A stretch of 42,197 nucleotides of DNA from Micromonospora sp. CPCC 205371. Its GTDB lineage: Bacteria; Actinomycetota; Actinomycetes; Mycobacteriales; Micromonosporaceae. This document shows, in pieces, positions 1 to 8,920 of the stretch. The translations under genes and the position numbers were made by a program. The notes beneath the pieces are model-generated. The model was given only the letters and a program-made list of their open reading frames with translations, was not told where the DNA came from and made no database searches. How positions within the stretch are numbered: position 1 is the first letter of the stretch; every line of letters starts with the position of its first letter. Location of the stretch: assembly GCF_026130045.1 (NCBI RefSeq), contig NZ_JAIBNX010000001.1, forward strand, positions 162,446-204,642. Direction: 5' to 3'.

Positions 1-55
1 TGGCCCCGCCGCCGATCTGCCCCTCCAGCACGTAACACTCGCCGATGCGCCGCAT
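1..55 (-). CDS. Serine/threonine protein kinase, N-terminal fragment (partial)
   Basis: Reading leftward from an ATG at 55 gives 18 residues, MRRIGECYVLEGQIGGGA, before the window ends. The pattern tyrosine-valine-leucine followed by IGGGA matches the start of an actinobacterial PknB-type kinase domain, where the glycine-rich ATP loop (GxGxxG) follows a conserved Y-x-L strand. A GAAGG ribosome site lies 4 bases upstream. The gene would be the next one downstream of the chitinase on the same strand, 50 bp away. The call rests on only 18 residues, so another family is possible. Confidence 0.5.
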   Translation of the reverse strand, partial: MRRIGECYVLEGQIGGGA

Positions 56-105
56 CCGACCTTCGTACTAGGCGCGGCGTCCGATTGCAACCGACACGTC
101 CCTTA

Positions 106-1416
106 TTATCGGAGTCCGAACGATATCGTCCTAGTAAGCGTCGCATTGTCGTCATCGCCGTCCAGCGACCACACCATCGCGCCGGCCAGCCCCTGCGACC
201 GGATGTACGCGGTCTTCTGCAGGACCACCTTCGGGCCGTCGTACGTCCAGAACGTCGTGCCGTCGTACAGCCAGGCGGTGCCGGCACGCAGGTCACGGTG
301 GACGGTGAAGCCGGCGTCCGGCAGCGTCTTGAGCACCTTGTAGTCCTCGTACCCCGCCTCGAACGTCGCGGGCGCGGCACCGGTCGAGGTGCCGAAGAGC
401 CCGTTGCGGCCACCGGTCACGCCCGTCCAGCCCCGGCCGTAGTACGGGATGCCTACGACCAGCTTGCTCCGCGGCGCCCCGCGCTGGAGCCACGCGTTGA
501 TCGTCGACTCGACCGAGAAGTCGGGGTCGTCGGGCGAGCCGGCCGGCACCCGCAGCGCGGACTGCTGGTTGGCGCGCGCCTCCCAGGTGCCGTGGAAGTC
601 GTACCCCTGTACGGTCGCGAAGTCGAGGCTCTTCATGACCTTGCGCACCTCGAAGCCGGCGTCGATCGTGGCCGGGCTGGCCGGTACGAACGCGGTGAGC
701 TGGTAGTGCTTGCGGTTCTGCCGGCCCAGCGCGTCGAGTTGCCGCCGGAACTCGGTCACCAGCGCGGTGAAGTTCTGCTTGTCCTCGGGCCGGTAGACGG
801 TGTCGACGTCACCGGCCGAGCCCGGCCACTCCCAGTCGAGGTCGATGCCGTCGAAGACGCCGGCCAGCGAACCCGGCCCACCGGCACTGCCATCCGGGTT
901 GGGCAGGTTGCCCTTGAGGTACAGGTCGATGCAGGACGACACGAACTCCTTGCGAGACGCGTCGGTGAGCGCGGCGTCGGAGAAGTACGTCGACCAGCTC
1001 CAGCCGCCGAGCGAGATGAGCACCTTGAGGTGCGGGTACTTGGCCTTGAGCTTCTGGAGCTGCCCGAAGTTGCCGTTGAGCGGCTCGCCCCAGGCGTCCG
1101 CCACGCCGTCGACGCTCTCCTCGGCGGGCACGGGCCGCTGGTAGTCGGCCCACGGGTCGCCCTCGCCCGGACCACCGTCCACATAGCAGCGGCCGTCAGG
1201 GCTGACGTTGCCGAACGCGTAGTTGACGTGGGTCAGCTTGCCAGCCGCGCCCGAGGTGTCGAGCTTCTTGACGGGAAACGCCCGGCCGTAGATGCCCCAC
1301 TGGGTGAAGTACCCGACCTTGAGGTAGCGGCTGCCCTTGCCGGTCGCCTGCGCGGCCGTCGCGGTGCCGGCTATGAGGGTGGATGCGGCCAGGAGTATCG
1401 CGAGCGCTCTCCGCAT
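106..1416 (-). CDS. Secreted GH18 chitinase
   Basis: This 436-residue protein hydrolyses chitin outside the cell. It starts with a signal peptide (residues 1-23, cleavage near TAAQA), then a single GH18 TIM barrel. The family motif DGIDLDWEW spans residues 189-197, with the catalytic acid Glu196; the SLGGWSWS strand near residue 135 is the second GH18 signature. No chitin-binding or fibronectin module is present, so it is a compact single-domain enzyme. The ATG at 1416 follows an AGAGG ribosome site. It is divergent from the AlkZ-like gene and has its own promoter with an operator-like sequence just upstream. Confidence 0.93.
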   Translation of the reverse strand: MRRALAILLAASTLIAGTATAAQATGKGSRYLKVGYFTQWGIYGRAFPVKKLDTSGAAGKLTHVNYAFGNVSPDGRCYVDGGPGEGDPWADYQRPVPAEESVDGVADAWGEPLNGNFGQLQKLKAKYPHLKVLISLGGWSWSTYFSDAALTDASRKEFVSSCIDLYLKGNLPNPDGSAGGPGSLAGVFDGIDLDWEWPGSAGDVDTVYRPEDKQNFTALVTEFRRQLDALGRQNRKHYQLTAFVPASPATIDAGFEVRKVMKSLDFATVQGYDFHGTWEARANQQSALRVPAGSPDDPDFSVESTINAWLQRGAPRSKLVVGIPYYGRGWTGVTGGRNGLFGTSTGAAPATFEAGYEDYKVLKTLPDAGFTVHRDLRAGTAWLYDGTTFWTYDGPKVVLQKTAYIRSQGLAGAMVWSLDGDDDNATLTRTISFGLR

Positions 1417-1428
1417 GACGTACCTCTT

Positions 1429-1478
1429 TTAGTAAAGAATGTTTCCCGTAACGTAGGTGCGGTCGGGTGTGGCGTCAA
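1429..1478 (-). promoter_or_regulatory. Chitinase promoter with operator-like sequence
   Basis: On the minus strand a -35 TTGACG (1473-1478) is separated by exactly 17 bases from a -10 TACGTT (1450-1455). Downstream of the -10, 1429-1452 reads TTAGTAAA and TTTCCCGTAAC on the plus strand, an imperfect inverted repeat in a position where a repressor would block transcription. A/T-rich TTAG..TAA-type boxes of this kind resemble ROK-family sugar repressor sites upstream of secreted hydrolases; that assignment is inference. I do not see a DasR-type TGGTCTAGACCA site. Confidence 0.5.
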
Positions 1479-1486
1479 GGCTTGGT

Positions 1487-2665
1487 ATGAAAGGTGGCGT
1501 GAAGCGGATCGGGATCGCCGAGCGGCGGGCACGGCTGGCGGTACGGCACCACCTCGGCGCGGCAGCCGCGGCCGATCCGGTCGAGGCGGTACGCGGCGTG
1601 GCCGCCCTGCACTCCACCGACCCGGCGTCGGTCTTCCTGTCGGTGCGGGCCCGGGCCGCCGGGGTCACGCCCGACGCGATCGAGCGGGCGCTCTACGAAG
1701 ACCGCTCGCTCGTGCGGATGCTCGGCATGCGGCGCACCATGTTCGTCGTGCCGGTCGAACTGGCCCCGGTCGTCCAGGCGGGGTGCACGCAGGCGATCGC
1801 GGTCGCGCAACGCAAGCGGTACAGCCAAATCCTGGAAGCGGCCGGAGTGGGCGACGGCGCCTTCCTCAAGGAGGTCGAAGACGCGACGGCGGTCGCGCTC
1901 GCCGGCCTCGGCAAGGCGACCGGCGCCCAGTTGTCCGCCGCGGAGCCGCGCCTGCGCACGCAGGTCGAGGTGGCGACCGGCAAGTCGTACGGCGGCAAGC
2001 AGAACATCACCACCTGGGTGCTCTTCATGCTGGCGGCCGACGGGCGGATCGTGCGCGGACGGCCCCGTGGCACCTGGGCGAGCAGCCAGTGGACCTGGTC
2101 GCCGATGGAGGCCTGGTTCCCCGCCGGCCTCCCCGACCTGCCCGCCGAGGCCGCGCGCGCCGAGTTGGTGCGCGCGTGGCTCGGCGCATTCGGCCCCGGC
2201 ACGGTCGCCGACCTGCGGTGGTGGACGGGCTGGACGGCGAGCCACGTCAAGCGGGCGCTGGCCGACGTAGGCGCGGTCGAGGTCGACCTCGACGGCGCTA
2301 CCGGCCTCGTACTGCCCGGCGACGACGAGCCCACTCCCGAGCCCGAGCCGTGGGTGGCGCTGCTGCCCGCGCTCGACCCCACGCCGATGGGCTGGTCGGA
2401 GCGCTCCTGGTACCTCGGCCCGCACACGGCGCAACTGTTCGACCGGTCGGGCAACATCGGCCCGACCGTGTGGAGCGACGGCCGGATCGTCGGCGGCTGG
2501 GCACAGCGCGCGGACGGCGAGATCCTGTACCGCCTGCTGGAAGACCTCGGAGCCGAGAAGGAAGCCGCCGTGGCGTCCATGGCAGACGACCTGAGCCAAT
2601 GGATCAGACCGGTGCGAGTCACCCCACGCTTCCGCACACCGCTCGAACGTGACCTTGCCAGCTAG
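1487..2665 (+). CDS. AlkZ/YcaQ-like winged-helix DNA glycosylase family protein
   Basis: The 392-residue protein belongs to the HTH_42 (winged helix DNA-binding) family, whose characterised members AlkZ and YcaQ excise bulky or cross-linked N-alkylated bases. The N-terminal stretch RRARLAVRHHL followed by DPVEAVRGVAALHSTDP aligns with the family's helix carrying the catalytic Q-x-Q/Q-x-D motif; here the corresponding residues appear to be His-Ser-Thr-Asp, so catalytic activity is not certain. I choose ATG 1487 because AAGG lies 6 bases upstream; a GTG at 1457 would add 10 poorly conserved residues. It is divergent from the chitinase and shares a 70 bp intergenic region with it. Confidence 0.75.
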   Translation: MKGGVKRIGIAERRARLAVRHHLGAAAAADPVEAVRGVAALHSTDPASVFLSVRARAAGVTPDAIERALYEDRSLVRMLGMRRTMFVVPVELAPVVQAGCTQAIAVAQRKRYSQILEAAGVGDGAFLKEVEDATAVALAGLGKATGAQLSAAEPRLRTQVEVATGKSYGGKQNITTWVLFMLAADGRIVRGRPRGTWASSQWTWSPMEAWFPAGLPDLPAEAARAELVRAWLGAFGPGTVADLRWWTGWTASHVKRALADVGAVEVDLDGATGLVLPGDDEPTPEPEPWVALLPALDPTPMGWSERSWYLGPHTAQLFDRSGNIGPTVWSDGRIVGGWAQRADGEILYRLLEDLGAEKEAAVASMADDLSQWIRPVRVTPRFRTPLERDLAS

Positions 2666-2738
2666 CTCGGTCATGCGCCAGCCAACTCTGTCATAGCGCG
2701 CCGTACCTACTCCGAATATTAGTTCTTGTGAATTACCG

Positions 2739-2763
2739 GACGCGGTGAGAGCCTCATCGCGTC
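2739..2763 (+). promoter_or_regulatory. Hairpin in the leader of the S1 protease gene
   Basis: GACGCGGTGA (2739-2748) pairs with TCATCGCGTC (2754-2763) around a 5-base loop; the one non-Watson-Crick pair is a G-U. It lies 64 bases before the GTG start, in the 162 bp upstream region. It may be a leader structure or an operator; nothing distinguishes these here. Confidence 0.4.
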
Positions 2764-2827
2764 TGGGCATTCGGGTTGGTTGATCCCTGCGATGTCCGGC
2801 ACCCCCGACACATCTCAGGAGGACCAA

Positions 2828-3895
2828 GTGAGATCCACGAGCTTCTCCGCTCGCCGCGCCGCGGTCATCCTTGCGGCGCCCGTCCTGCTCCTCGGTTCCG
2901 TTCTCTGGCCGTCCGCCGCGCAGGCCGCCCCCGCACCGCTCCACGCCGATGGCGCCGCGACAGCCACCGCGCTCGCCAGCAAGCTCGGCGCCAAGTCGGC
3001 CGGTGCCTACCTCGACGCCGCGTCCGGCCGCATGGTCGTCACCGTCACCGACTCGGCGGCAGCCGACCAGGTACGGGCCGCCGGTGCGGTCGCCAAGACG
3101 GTCAAGTACAGCGCCACGCAGCTCGACGCGGTCACCGCGAAGATCGAGAAGGCGGCCGCCATCCCGGGCACCGCCCGCGCCACCGACCTGGCCACCAACC
3201 AGGTCGTGGTGACCGTCGACAGCACGGTCACGGGCGCCCGGCTCGACACCGTCAGGGCCGCCGTCGCGACGGCCGGCGACGCCGCACGGCTGGAGTACAC
3301 CGCCGGCCAGTTCAGCCTCCGGATCGCCGGTGGCCAGGCCATCTACAGCAGCAGCTCGCGCTGCTCACTGGGCTTCAACGTGCGCACTCCCAACGCTTAC
3401 TACCTCGTCACCGCCGGGCACTGCAACCGGAGCGGCGGGACGTGGTACACCAACTCGAGCCGCACGACGGCGATCGGCGCGAGCGTGGTGTCCAGCTTCC
3501 CCGGCAACGACTACGGGATCATCCGGTACGACAACACGAGCCTCTCGCACCCCAGCCAGGTCTACCTGTACGGCGCTGGCAACCAGACCATCAGCTCGGT
3601 GGGCAACGCGTTCGTCGGCCAGTCCGTGCGGCGCAGCGGCAGCACCACCGGCGTCCGCGGCGGCTCGGTGACCGCCGTCAACGCGTCCGTCACTTACCCG
3701 CAGGGCACGGTCAGCGGCCTCATCCGCACCAACGTCTGCGCGGAGCCCGGTGACAGCGGCGGCTCCCTCTTCGCCGGCTCGATCGCGCTCGGCATGACCT
3801 CTGGCGGCAGCGGCAACTGCTCCAGCGGCGGCACGACGTTCTTCCAGCCCTTGAACGAGGTCTTCGCGACCTACACCAACCTGACACTGGCCTGA
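2828..3895 (+). CDS. Secreted S1 (streptogrisin-type) serine protease
   Basis: This 355-residue preproprotein has a Sec signal peptide (cleavage near residue 33 after AQA), a prodomain to about residue 165, and a chymotrypsin-fold protease domain of the alpha-lytic/streptogrisin group (S1E). The triad is visible: His198 in TAGHC, Asp228 in GNDYG, Ser310 in PGDSGGS. Three cysteine pairs fit the usual disulfides. Such proteases need the prodomain for folding and remove it themselves. GTG 2828 is chosen because a perfect AGGAGG lies 5 bases upstream and the signal peptide begins immediately; an upstream ATG at 2780 would put 16 extra residues before it. A strong terminator follows. Confidence 0.93.
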   Translation: MRSTSFSARRAAVILAAPVLLLGSVLWPSAAQAAPAPLHADGAATATALASKLGAKSAGAYLDAASGRMVVTVTDSAAADQVRAAGAVAKTVKYSATQLDAVTAKIEKAAAIPGTARATDLATNQVVVTVDSTVTGARLDTVRAAVATAGDAARLEYTAGQFSLRIAGGQAIYSSSSRCSLGFNVRTPNAYYLVTAGHCNRSGGTWYTNSSRTTAIGASVVSSFPGNDYGIIRYDNTSLSHPSQVYLYGAGNQTISSVGNAFVGQSVRRSGSTTGVRGGSVTAVNASVTYPQGTVSGLIRTNVCAEPGDSGGSLFAGSIALGMTSGGSGNCSSGGTTFFQPLNEVFATYTNLTLA

Positions 3896-3909
3896 TCTGC
3901 CCAGGATCA

Positions 3910-3940
3910 CCGAGCCGCCGGGCCCGTTCCGGCGGCTCGG
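3910..3940 (+). terminator. Intrinsic terminator-type hairpin after the S1 protease
   Basis: CCGAGCCGCCGG (3910-3921) and its perfect complement (3929-3940) form a 12 bp stem with a 7-base loop, 15 bases after the stop codon, followed by GGGTGTTT. The U-tract is weak, as usual in high-GC actinobacteria. The oppositely directed oxidase gene ends at 3948, so the hairpin may serve both genes. Confidence 0.8.
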
Positions 3941-3947
3941 GGGTGTT

Positions 3948-5177
3948 TCAGGTGGCGAAAAAGGGGGCCCGGGCCCGCCGCGGGGGGGGGGCGCAGCGGG
4001 CTTTCACCCGGCGCAGCACGTCTTGGGTCGCCACCGGGCCCCACATGTCGACGGCGTCTCGCACCGGCTCCGGTGCCGACACGACCACGCACGAGCCTGC
4101 CCGCGCCAGCAGGACTCCGCGCACCGCGTCGAGGATCGCCGCCGCCCGGTCGGGCGGTGTATTGCCCGGCAGCGCGGCATGGACCACGCCGAGCCCGGCC
4201 GATCCGCGTACCGGCACCGGGTGACCGGCGGCGTCGCGCAGCGCGTAGACGGCGGCGTGCAGGTCGGACGTGGGCACGGTGATCCGCAGCGCGATGTCGC
4301 GCGGCCGGGCGGCGTATCGACCCCACCACTCGGGCGGCTCGCCGTAGACCTCGGCGTCGCCGCCCAGCAGGGTCGCGACCCGCCGCGCCTGCTCGGCCAC
4401 CACCGCGGGCGCGCCCTCTAGCAGCACAGCCAAGGCGCCCAAGCCACGCGGACCGCGCACGGGCAGGTCGACCTCGACCGCGGCAACTTGCACCGGATCG
4501 GCGACCACCACATCGACGAGGTCATGCACCTCAAGCGGCGTCCACACCGAACGGTGCACCCAGGCCCGGGTGGCGGGTGCGGCCAGGACCTTGAGCGTCG
4601 CGGCGACCAGCACGCCGAGGCCACCGAACGAGCCGCACAGCAGCCGGCCCACCCCACGCCCGGCGGAGTGGCTGAGCAGTCCGTTGGGTCCGACGTAGCT
4701 GACGCCGAGCAGCTGGTCGCCGGCCGTGCCGTGGCGGTGCGCCAGCGGACCGGACTCGTCGGTGGCGATCGCGCCGCCGATCGTCGCGCCCTCGGACGCC
4801 GGGTCGAGTGCCAGCCGCTGGCCGACGCGACCGAGCGCGGCCTGAGCCGCCCGCACCGCCGTGCCGGCGCCGATCTCGGCATACGACTCATCGATCGGGT
4901 GATGCCAGATGCCCGCGAGGCGCCCGGTGTCGACGAGCAGGCCGAGCTGGCCCGGGCTGGAGCCCCAGTGGAGCTTGGTGCCGGCACCCCGAGCGGCCAC
5001 CGTGAGGCCGTGCTCGGCGGCCACCCTCATCACCGCCGAAGCGCCGTCGACCGAGGCGGGAACGGCGACCCAGGTGGGTGTCACGCCGGCCACCGCATCT
5101 GCGGCGGCGCCTCGCCGGGCGAACCGGATGCCGCAGATGCCGACCAGCTCGCGGAAGACCCGACCGCCCGTTGCCAT
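3948..5177 (-). CDS. FAD-linked oxidase (GlcE-like FAD-binding oxidoreductase)
   Basis: A 409-residue flavoprotein of the FAD_binding_4 (PCMH/VAO) group, related to the GlcE subunit of glycolate oxidase. The FAD-binding segment is visible as RGAGTKLHWG (near residue 70), GAGTAV, and EGATIGGAIATDESGP (near residue 140). No partner glcD or glcF is adjacent, so the substrate is unknown. The ATG at 5177 has no ribosome site but a TACACT hexamer ends 6 bases upstream, consistent with a leaderless message. The C-terminus is odd: after VKAR, where the family has an F-D-P..R-L-A-P-G-R-F type ending, the translation becomes proline/arginine-rich exactly at a 10-G run (3982-3991). The last 15 residues are probably wrong because of sequence error. 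Confidence 0.8.
   Translation of the reverse strand: MATGGRVFRELVGICGIRFARRGAAADAVAGVTPTWVAVPASVDGASAVMRVAAEHGLTVAARGAGTKLHWGSSPGQLGLLVDTGRLAGIWHHPIDESYAEIGAGTAVRAAQAALGRVGQRLALDPASEGATIGGAIATDESGPLAHRHGTAGDQLLGVSYVGPNGLLSHSAGRGVGRLLCGSFGGLGVLVAATLKVLAAPATRAWVHRSVWTPLEVHDLVDVVVADPVQVAAVEVDLPVRGPRGLGALAVLLEGAPAVVAEQARRVATLLGGDAEVYGEPPEWWGRYAARPRDIALRITVPTSDLHAAVYALRDAAGHPVPVRGSAGLGVVHAALPGNTPPDRAAAILDAVRGVLLARAGSCVVVSAPEPVRDAVDMWGPVATQDVLRRVKARCAPPPRRARAPFFAT
3982..3991. repeat. 10-base G homopolymer, probable sequence artefact
   Basis: Ten consecutive G sit in an otherwise C/G-only stretch at the very end of the FAD oxidase gene. The protein loses the expected family C-terminus across this patch and regains FAT and a stop at the expected length, which points to miscalled bases rather than a real frameshift. 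Confidence 0.6.
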
Positions 5178-5229
5178 CGAACAAGTGTACGACTGGACCC
5201 ACCTCGCCGCTATACCCGTAGCGGACCGG

Positions 5230-5243
5230 TAACGTGGTGCGGC
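5230..5243 (+). promoter_or_regulatory. Candidate leaderless promoter of the S9 peptidase
   Basis: TAACGT at 5230-5235 is a good actinobacterial -10 element and lies 8 bases before the GTG at 5244, so transcription would start at or next to the start codon. No ribosome site is visible. An alternative -10, TATACC, is at 5211. Confidence 0.35.
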
Positions 5244-7370
5244 GTGAGCACCGACACCGGCGCGACCCCACCGGTCGCCAAGCGCGTCCCCAGCGAACGC
5301 ACCCATCACGGCGACACGATCGTCGACGAGTACGCCTGGCTGGCCGCCAAGGACGACCCGGAGACGATCGACTACCTGAAGGCGGAGAACGCCTACACGG
5401 AAGCCGCCACCGAGCACCTTGCCGGTCTGCGCGAGACGCTGTTCGAGGAGACGAAGCGGCGCACGCAGGAAACCGATTTGTCGGTGCCGACCCGAAAGGG
5501 CGGCTACTGGTACTACACGCGCACGGTCGAGGGGCAGCAGTACGGCATCCAGTGCCGCCGTGCTGTGCGCGACGGCGAGACAGCCCCTCCGTCCACAGCA
5601 GACGGTGCGCCCCTGGACGGCGAAGAGGTGCTGCTCGACGGCAACGCGCTGGCAGAGGGGCACGACTTCTTCGCCCTGGGCACCTTCGACGTGAGCCCGG
5701 ACGGGCGCTGGCTGGCGTACTCGACGGACTTCGCCGGCGACGAGCGCTTCACGCTGCGCGTCAAGGACCTCAGCACCGGCGAGGTACTGCCCGACGAGGT
5801 GCCCGACGCGTTCTACGGCAGCGCCTGGTCGGCGGACGGCTCGACGCTGTTCTACCTGACGGTCGACGAGGCCTGGCGGCCGTACCGGGTGTGGCGTCAC
5901 GCGATCGGCACCGCGCCCGCCGACGACGTCGTGGTCTTCCAGGAGGATGACGAGCGGTTCTGGGTAGGCGTCGAGCTGACCCGCTCCGAGAAGTTCATCG
6001 TGATCGAGGCGCACAGCAAGGTCACGAGCGAGGCGCGGGTGATCCCGGCCAGCAACCCGACCGGCGAGCCCGCGGTGATCGCGCCGCGGCGGCAGGGCAT
6101 CGAGTACTCGATCGAGCACTACGTCGGAGGAGGCGGAGCCGACGCCGACCAATGGGGCGCTGCCACCGGTTTCCTTATTCTCCATAACGATGGGGCGGAG
6201 GACTTCGCGCTCGCGTACACGTCCGCGGACGTGCCGGGCGAATGGACCACGCTGATCCCGCACACGCCGGGAACCCGGCTGGAGTCGGTCGACGCGTTCT
6301 CCGGGCACGTGGTGGTGTCGCTGCGCAAGGACGGCCTGACCGGCCTGCGCGTGATCCCGGACGGCTCTACCGACTCGTACGACATCTCCTTTCCCGAGCC
6401 GCTCTACAGCGTGGGTCTGGAGAGCAACCCCGAGTACGACACCACCAGCGTGCGGCTGCACTACGCCTCGTTCGTGACGCCCGATTCGGTGTACGACTAC
6501 GACCTGGTCACCCGCGAGATGGTGCTACGCAAGCAGAAGCCGGTGCTTGGCGGTTTCGACCCGGCGGCATACGAGCAGCACCGCGACTGGGCGGTGGCCG
6601 ACGACGGCACCCGGGTGCCGATCTCACTGGTCTGCAAGACCGGCACGCCGAAGGACGGCTCCGCACCGTGTGTGATCTACGGGTACGGCTCGTACGAGGC
6701 GAGCATGGACCCCTGGTTCTCGATCCCTCGGCTGTCGCTGCTCGACCGCGGCGTCATCTTCGCGGTCGCGCACATCCGGGGTGGCGGTGAGCTGGGCCGC
6801 CGCTGGTACGAAGACGGCAAGATGCTCGCCAAGAAAAACACCTTCACCGACTTCGTCGCTTGCGCGCGGCACCTGGTCAAGGCGGGCTGGACCTCGGCCG
6901 ACCGGCTGGTCGCCCGGGGCGGCTCGGCGGGCGGCCTGCTGATGGGCGCGGTGGCAAACATCGCGCCGGACGCGTTCACCGGCGTGGTGGCGCAGGTGCC
7001 GTTCGTCGACGCTCTGAACTCGATCCTCGACCCGTCGCTGCCGCTCACCGTCACCGAGTGGGAGGAGTGGGGCAACCCGCTCCACGACCCCGAGGTGTAC
7101 GCGTACATGAAGTCGTACACGCCGTACGAGAACGTGACGGCGGTCGAGTACCCGGCGATCCTGGCCGTGACCAGCCTCAACGACACCCGCGTGCTCTACC
7201 ACGAGCCGGCGAAGTGGGTCGCCAAGCTGCGCGCCACCGCACCGGCCGGCGACTACCTGCTGAAGACGGAGATGGGCGCGGGCCATGGCGGGCCGAGCGG
7301 CCGGTACGACGCGTGGAAGGAGGAGGCGTTCGTGGCGGCCTGGATTCTCGACCGCCTCGGTGCCTCATAG
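5244..7370 (+). CDS. S9 family oligopeptidase (oligopeptidase B-like)
   Basis: This 708-residue cytoplasmic peptidase cuts short peptides after its beta-propeller restricts access. The N-terminal half is the propeller (DVSPDGRWLAYS, WSADGSTLFY repeats); the C-terminal half is an alpha/beta hydrolase. The triad reads Ser561 (GGSAGG), Asp647 (LNDTRV) and His681 (GAGHGG). RGGGELGRRWYEDGK is the S9A signature found in prolyl oligopeptidase and oligopeptidase B; the overall length and tail fit oligopeptidase B better. GTG 5244 is the first start giving the typical family N-terminus (PVAKRVPSERTHHG..DEYAWL). There is no signal peptide. It ends 9 bp from the convergent dehydratase gene with no visible terminator. 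Confidence 0.92.
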   Translation: MSTDTGATPPVAKRVPSERTHHGDTIVDEYAWLAAKDDPETIDYLKAENAYTEAATEHLAGLRETLFEETKRRTQETDLSVPTRKGGYWYYTRTVEGQQYGIQCRRAVRDGETAPPSTADGAPLDGEEVLLDGNALAEGHDFFALGTFDVSPDGRWLAYSTDFAGDERFTLRVKDLSTGEVLPDEVPDAFYGSAWSADGSTLFYLTVDEAWRPYRVWRHAIGTAPADDVVVFQEDDERFWVGVELTRSEKFIVIEAHSKVTSEARVIPASNPTGEPAVIAPRRQGIEYSIEHYVGGGGADADQWGAATGFLILHNDGAEDFALAYTSADVPGEWTTLIPHTPGTRLESVDAFSGHVVVSLRKDGLTGLRVIPDGSTDSYDISFPEPLYSVGLESNPEYDTTSVRLHYASFVTPDSVYDYDLVTREMVLRKQKPVLGGFDPAAYEQHRDWAVADDGTRVPISLVCKTGTPKDGSAPCVIYGYGSYEASMDPWFSIPRLSLLDRGVIFAVAHIRGGGELGRRWYEDGKMLAKKNTFTDFVACARHLVKAGWTSADRLVARGGSAGGLLMGAVANIAPDAFTGVVAQVPFVDALNSILDPSLPLTVTEWEEWGNPLHDPEVYAYMKSYTPYENVTAVEYPAILAVTSLNDTRVLYHEPAKWVAKLRATAPAGDYLLKTEMGAGHGGPSGRYDAWKEEAFVAAWILDRLGAS

Positions 7371-7379
7371 GCCAGCCGG

Positions 7380-8318
7380 CTAGACCACGCTGACGAGCAG
7401 CGCCGGGTCGACGTTGCCGCCGCTGATGACGGCGACCGTGCGACCCGGCGGCAGCTCGTTGCGCCGGAAGAGGTGCGCTGCTGTGGCGACCGCCCCGCTC
7501 GGCTCGACGACCAGCCGGCTCTCCCGCACCAGGCGGCTCATCGCGGCCCGGATCTCGTCCTCGCTCACGGTCACGATCGCGTCGAGGCGCTCCCGCAGGT
7601 GGGCGAACGTCAGCGGGGACAGGCTGGTGCGCACCCCGTCAGCGATCGTCCGGTAGGTCTCCTCCACCGGCCATGTGACCAGCTCACCCGCCGCCAGTGA
7701 GTCGCGCGCGTCCGCGGCGTACTCCGGCTCGACACCGATCACGGCCGCGTCGGGCCGCAGCGCCTTGACCGCCGTGGCGATGCCCGATGCCAGCCCTCCG
7801 CCACCGACGGGTACCAGCACCACATCGACGTCGGGCAGGTCCGCGACGATCTCCAGTCCGATCGTGCCCTGTCCCGCGATCACGTCCCGGTGGTCGAAGG
7901 GCGGGATAAGGGTCAGCCCGCCCTCCGCGGCCAGCCGTTCCGCCTCGGCGAGCCGCCGCGCGGGCGGTACCAGGACGACCGTTGCGCCCAGCGCGCGTAC
8001 CTGATCGATCTTGACCGCCGGCGCGACGTCGGGGATCACGACCATGCACGGCGCGCCGGCCGCGCGTGCCGCGTAGGCCAGCGCCTGGCCGTGGTTTCCT
8101 GACGAGTGCGTGACCACGCCCCGCGAGCGGCGCTCCGCCGGCACCGACGCCACCGCGTGGGTGGCACCGCGGATCTTGAAGGAACCGACCGGCTGGAGGC
8201 TTTCGGGCTTGAGCAGGAGCTCGTCGTCCCACCGGCATGGCAGCAGCGGGGTGCGGACAGCGACCCCGGCGATGCTCCCGGCCGCTGCCTCCACGTCGTC
8301 GATTGAGATCAGGTCCAT
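7380..8318 (-). CDS. Threonine/serine dehydratase-like PLP enzyme
   Basis: The 312-residue protein is a fold-type II PLP enzyme that would deaminate threonine or serine to a 2-oxoacid. The Schiff-base lysine is Lys48 in SFKIRGA; SSGNHGQALA and the phosphate-binding VGGGGLASG loop are present, and SGGN near the end is the ring-nitrogen region. There is no C-terminal ACT domain, so it is the catabolic/TdcB or serine racemase size class rather than biosynthetic IlvA. ATG 8318 gives the typical MDLISIDDVEAA start; an ORF extension to 8369 adds unlikely residues. It stands alone, divergent from the DUF4352-like gene. Confidence 0.85.
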   Translation of the reverse strand: MDLISIDDVEAAAGSIAGVAVRTPLLPCRWDDELLLKPESLQPVGSFKIRGATHAVASVPAERRSRGVVTHSSGNHGQALAYAARAAGAPCMVVIPDVAPAVKIDQVRALGATVVLVPPARRLAEAERLAAEGGLTLIPPFDHRDVIAGQGTIGLEIVADLPDVDVVLVPVGGGGLASGIATAVKALRPDAAVIGVEPEYAADARDSLAAGELVTWPVEETYRTIADGVRTSLSPLTFAHLRERLDAIVTVSEDEIRAAMSRLVRESRLVVEPSGAVATAAHLFRRNELPPGRTVAVISGGNVDPALLVSVV

Positions 8319-8383
8319 GCAGCCAAGATTGCCCGTAATTCGATGCGACAAAAGCCTAGAATCGCCCAAAGGGGGTCGAGCGG

Positions 8384-8920
8384 ATGGGCGGTCGGCTGGC
8401 CATCATCGCCGGCGCCGCCGTGGCCGCAGCCGTGCTGTGCTGCGGCGCGGGCACCGGCGTGGTCACCGGGGTGCTGCTGTGGGGCGATGACGTCTACGAA
8501 CGGATCATGCGCGTGCGGACGGACACCGTCGGGCTCGGCGAGGCCGGACGCGACGGCAGCCTGGAGTTCCGGGTCCACGACGTGCAGTGCGGCGTCGTCC
8601 AGGTCGGCGATCCGTTCATCAGTCAGACCGCGGTCGGGCAGTTCTGCCTGGTCCAGCTCACGGTGAGCAACGTTGGGCGCCGGCCGGCCACGTTCGCCGA
8701 CACACTGCAGCGCGCGTACGGGCCGGACGGCTCCCGCTTCGCCGCCGACAGCGGCGCCGGCATCCTCGCCAATCCGGAACAGCAGCTCTTCCTCAACGAG
8801 ATAAACCCGGGCAACCGCGTGGCCGGCGTGGTCGTCTACGACATCCCACCGGACGGCCGGATCGCCGAACTCGAACTGCACGAGACCGAGAACTCCGCCG
8901 GCCTGCGGGTCACACTCTGA
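8384..8920 (+). CDS. Single-TM protein with DUF4352-like extracytoplasmic domain
   Basis: A 178-residue protein with one N-terminal membrane segment (residues 5-33, with a Cys-Cys at 19-20) and an outside domain. The pattern EFRVHDVQCG, then FCLVQLTVSNVGRRPATF, then VAGVVVYDIP matches the DUF4352 immunoglobulin-like fold seen in many actinobacterial surface proteins of unknown role. ATG 8384 follows AAAGGGGG with 8 bases spacing, and a TAGAAT -10 lies at 8357-8362. It overlaps the convergent permease gene by 11 bp. The function is unknown. Confidence 0.75.
   Translation: MGGRLAIIAGAAVAAAVLCCGAGTGVVTGVLLWGDDVYERIMRVRTDTVGLGEAGRDGSLEFRVHDVQCGVVQVGDPFISQTAVGQFCLVQLTVSNVGRRPATFADTLQRAYGPDGSRFAADSGAGILANPEQQLFLNEINPGNRVAGVVVYDIPPDGRIAELELHETENSAGLRVTL

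Noticed and set aside
85-2652. Long open frame (855 codons) on plus across the chitinase and AlkZ-like genes
   Set aside because: It is a frame shadow of high-GC DNA; the translation is Arg/Ala/Gly-rich without domains, while the opposite and shifted frames encode clear GH18 and HTH_42 proteins.
1475-2944. 489-codon minus-strand frame over the AlkZ-like gene
   Set aside because: Arg/Gly-rich shadow without recognisable domains; the plus-strand gene has family motifs and a proper start.
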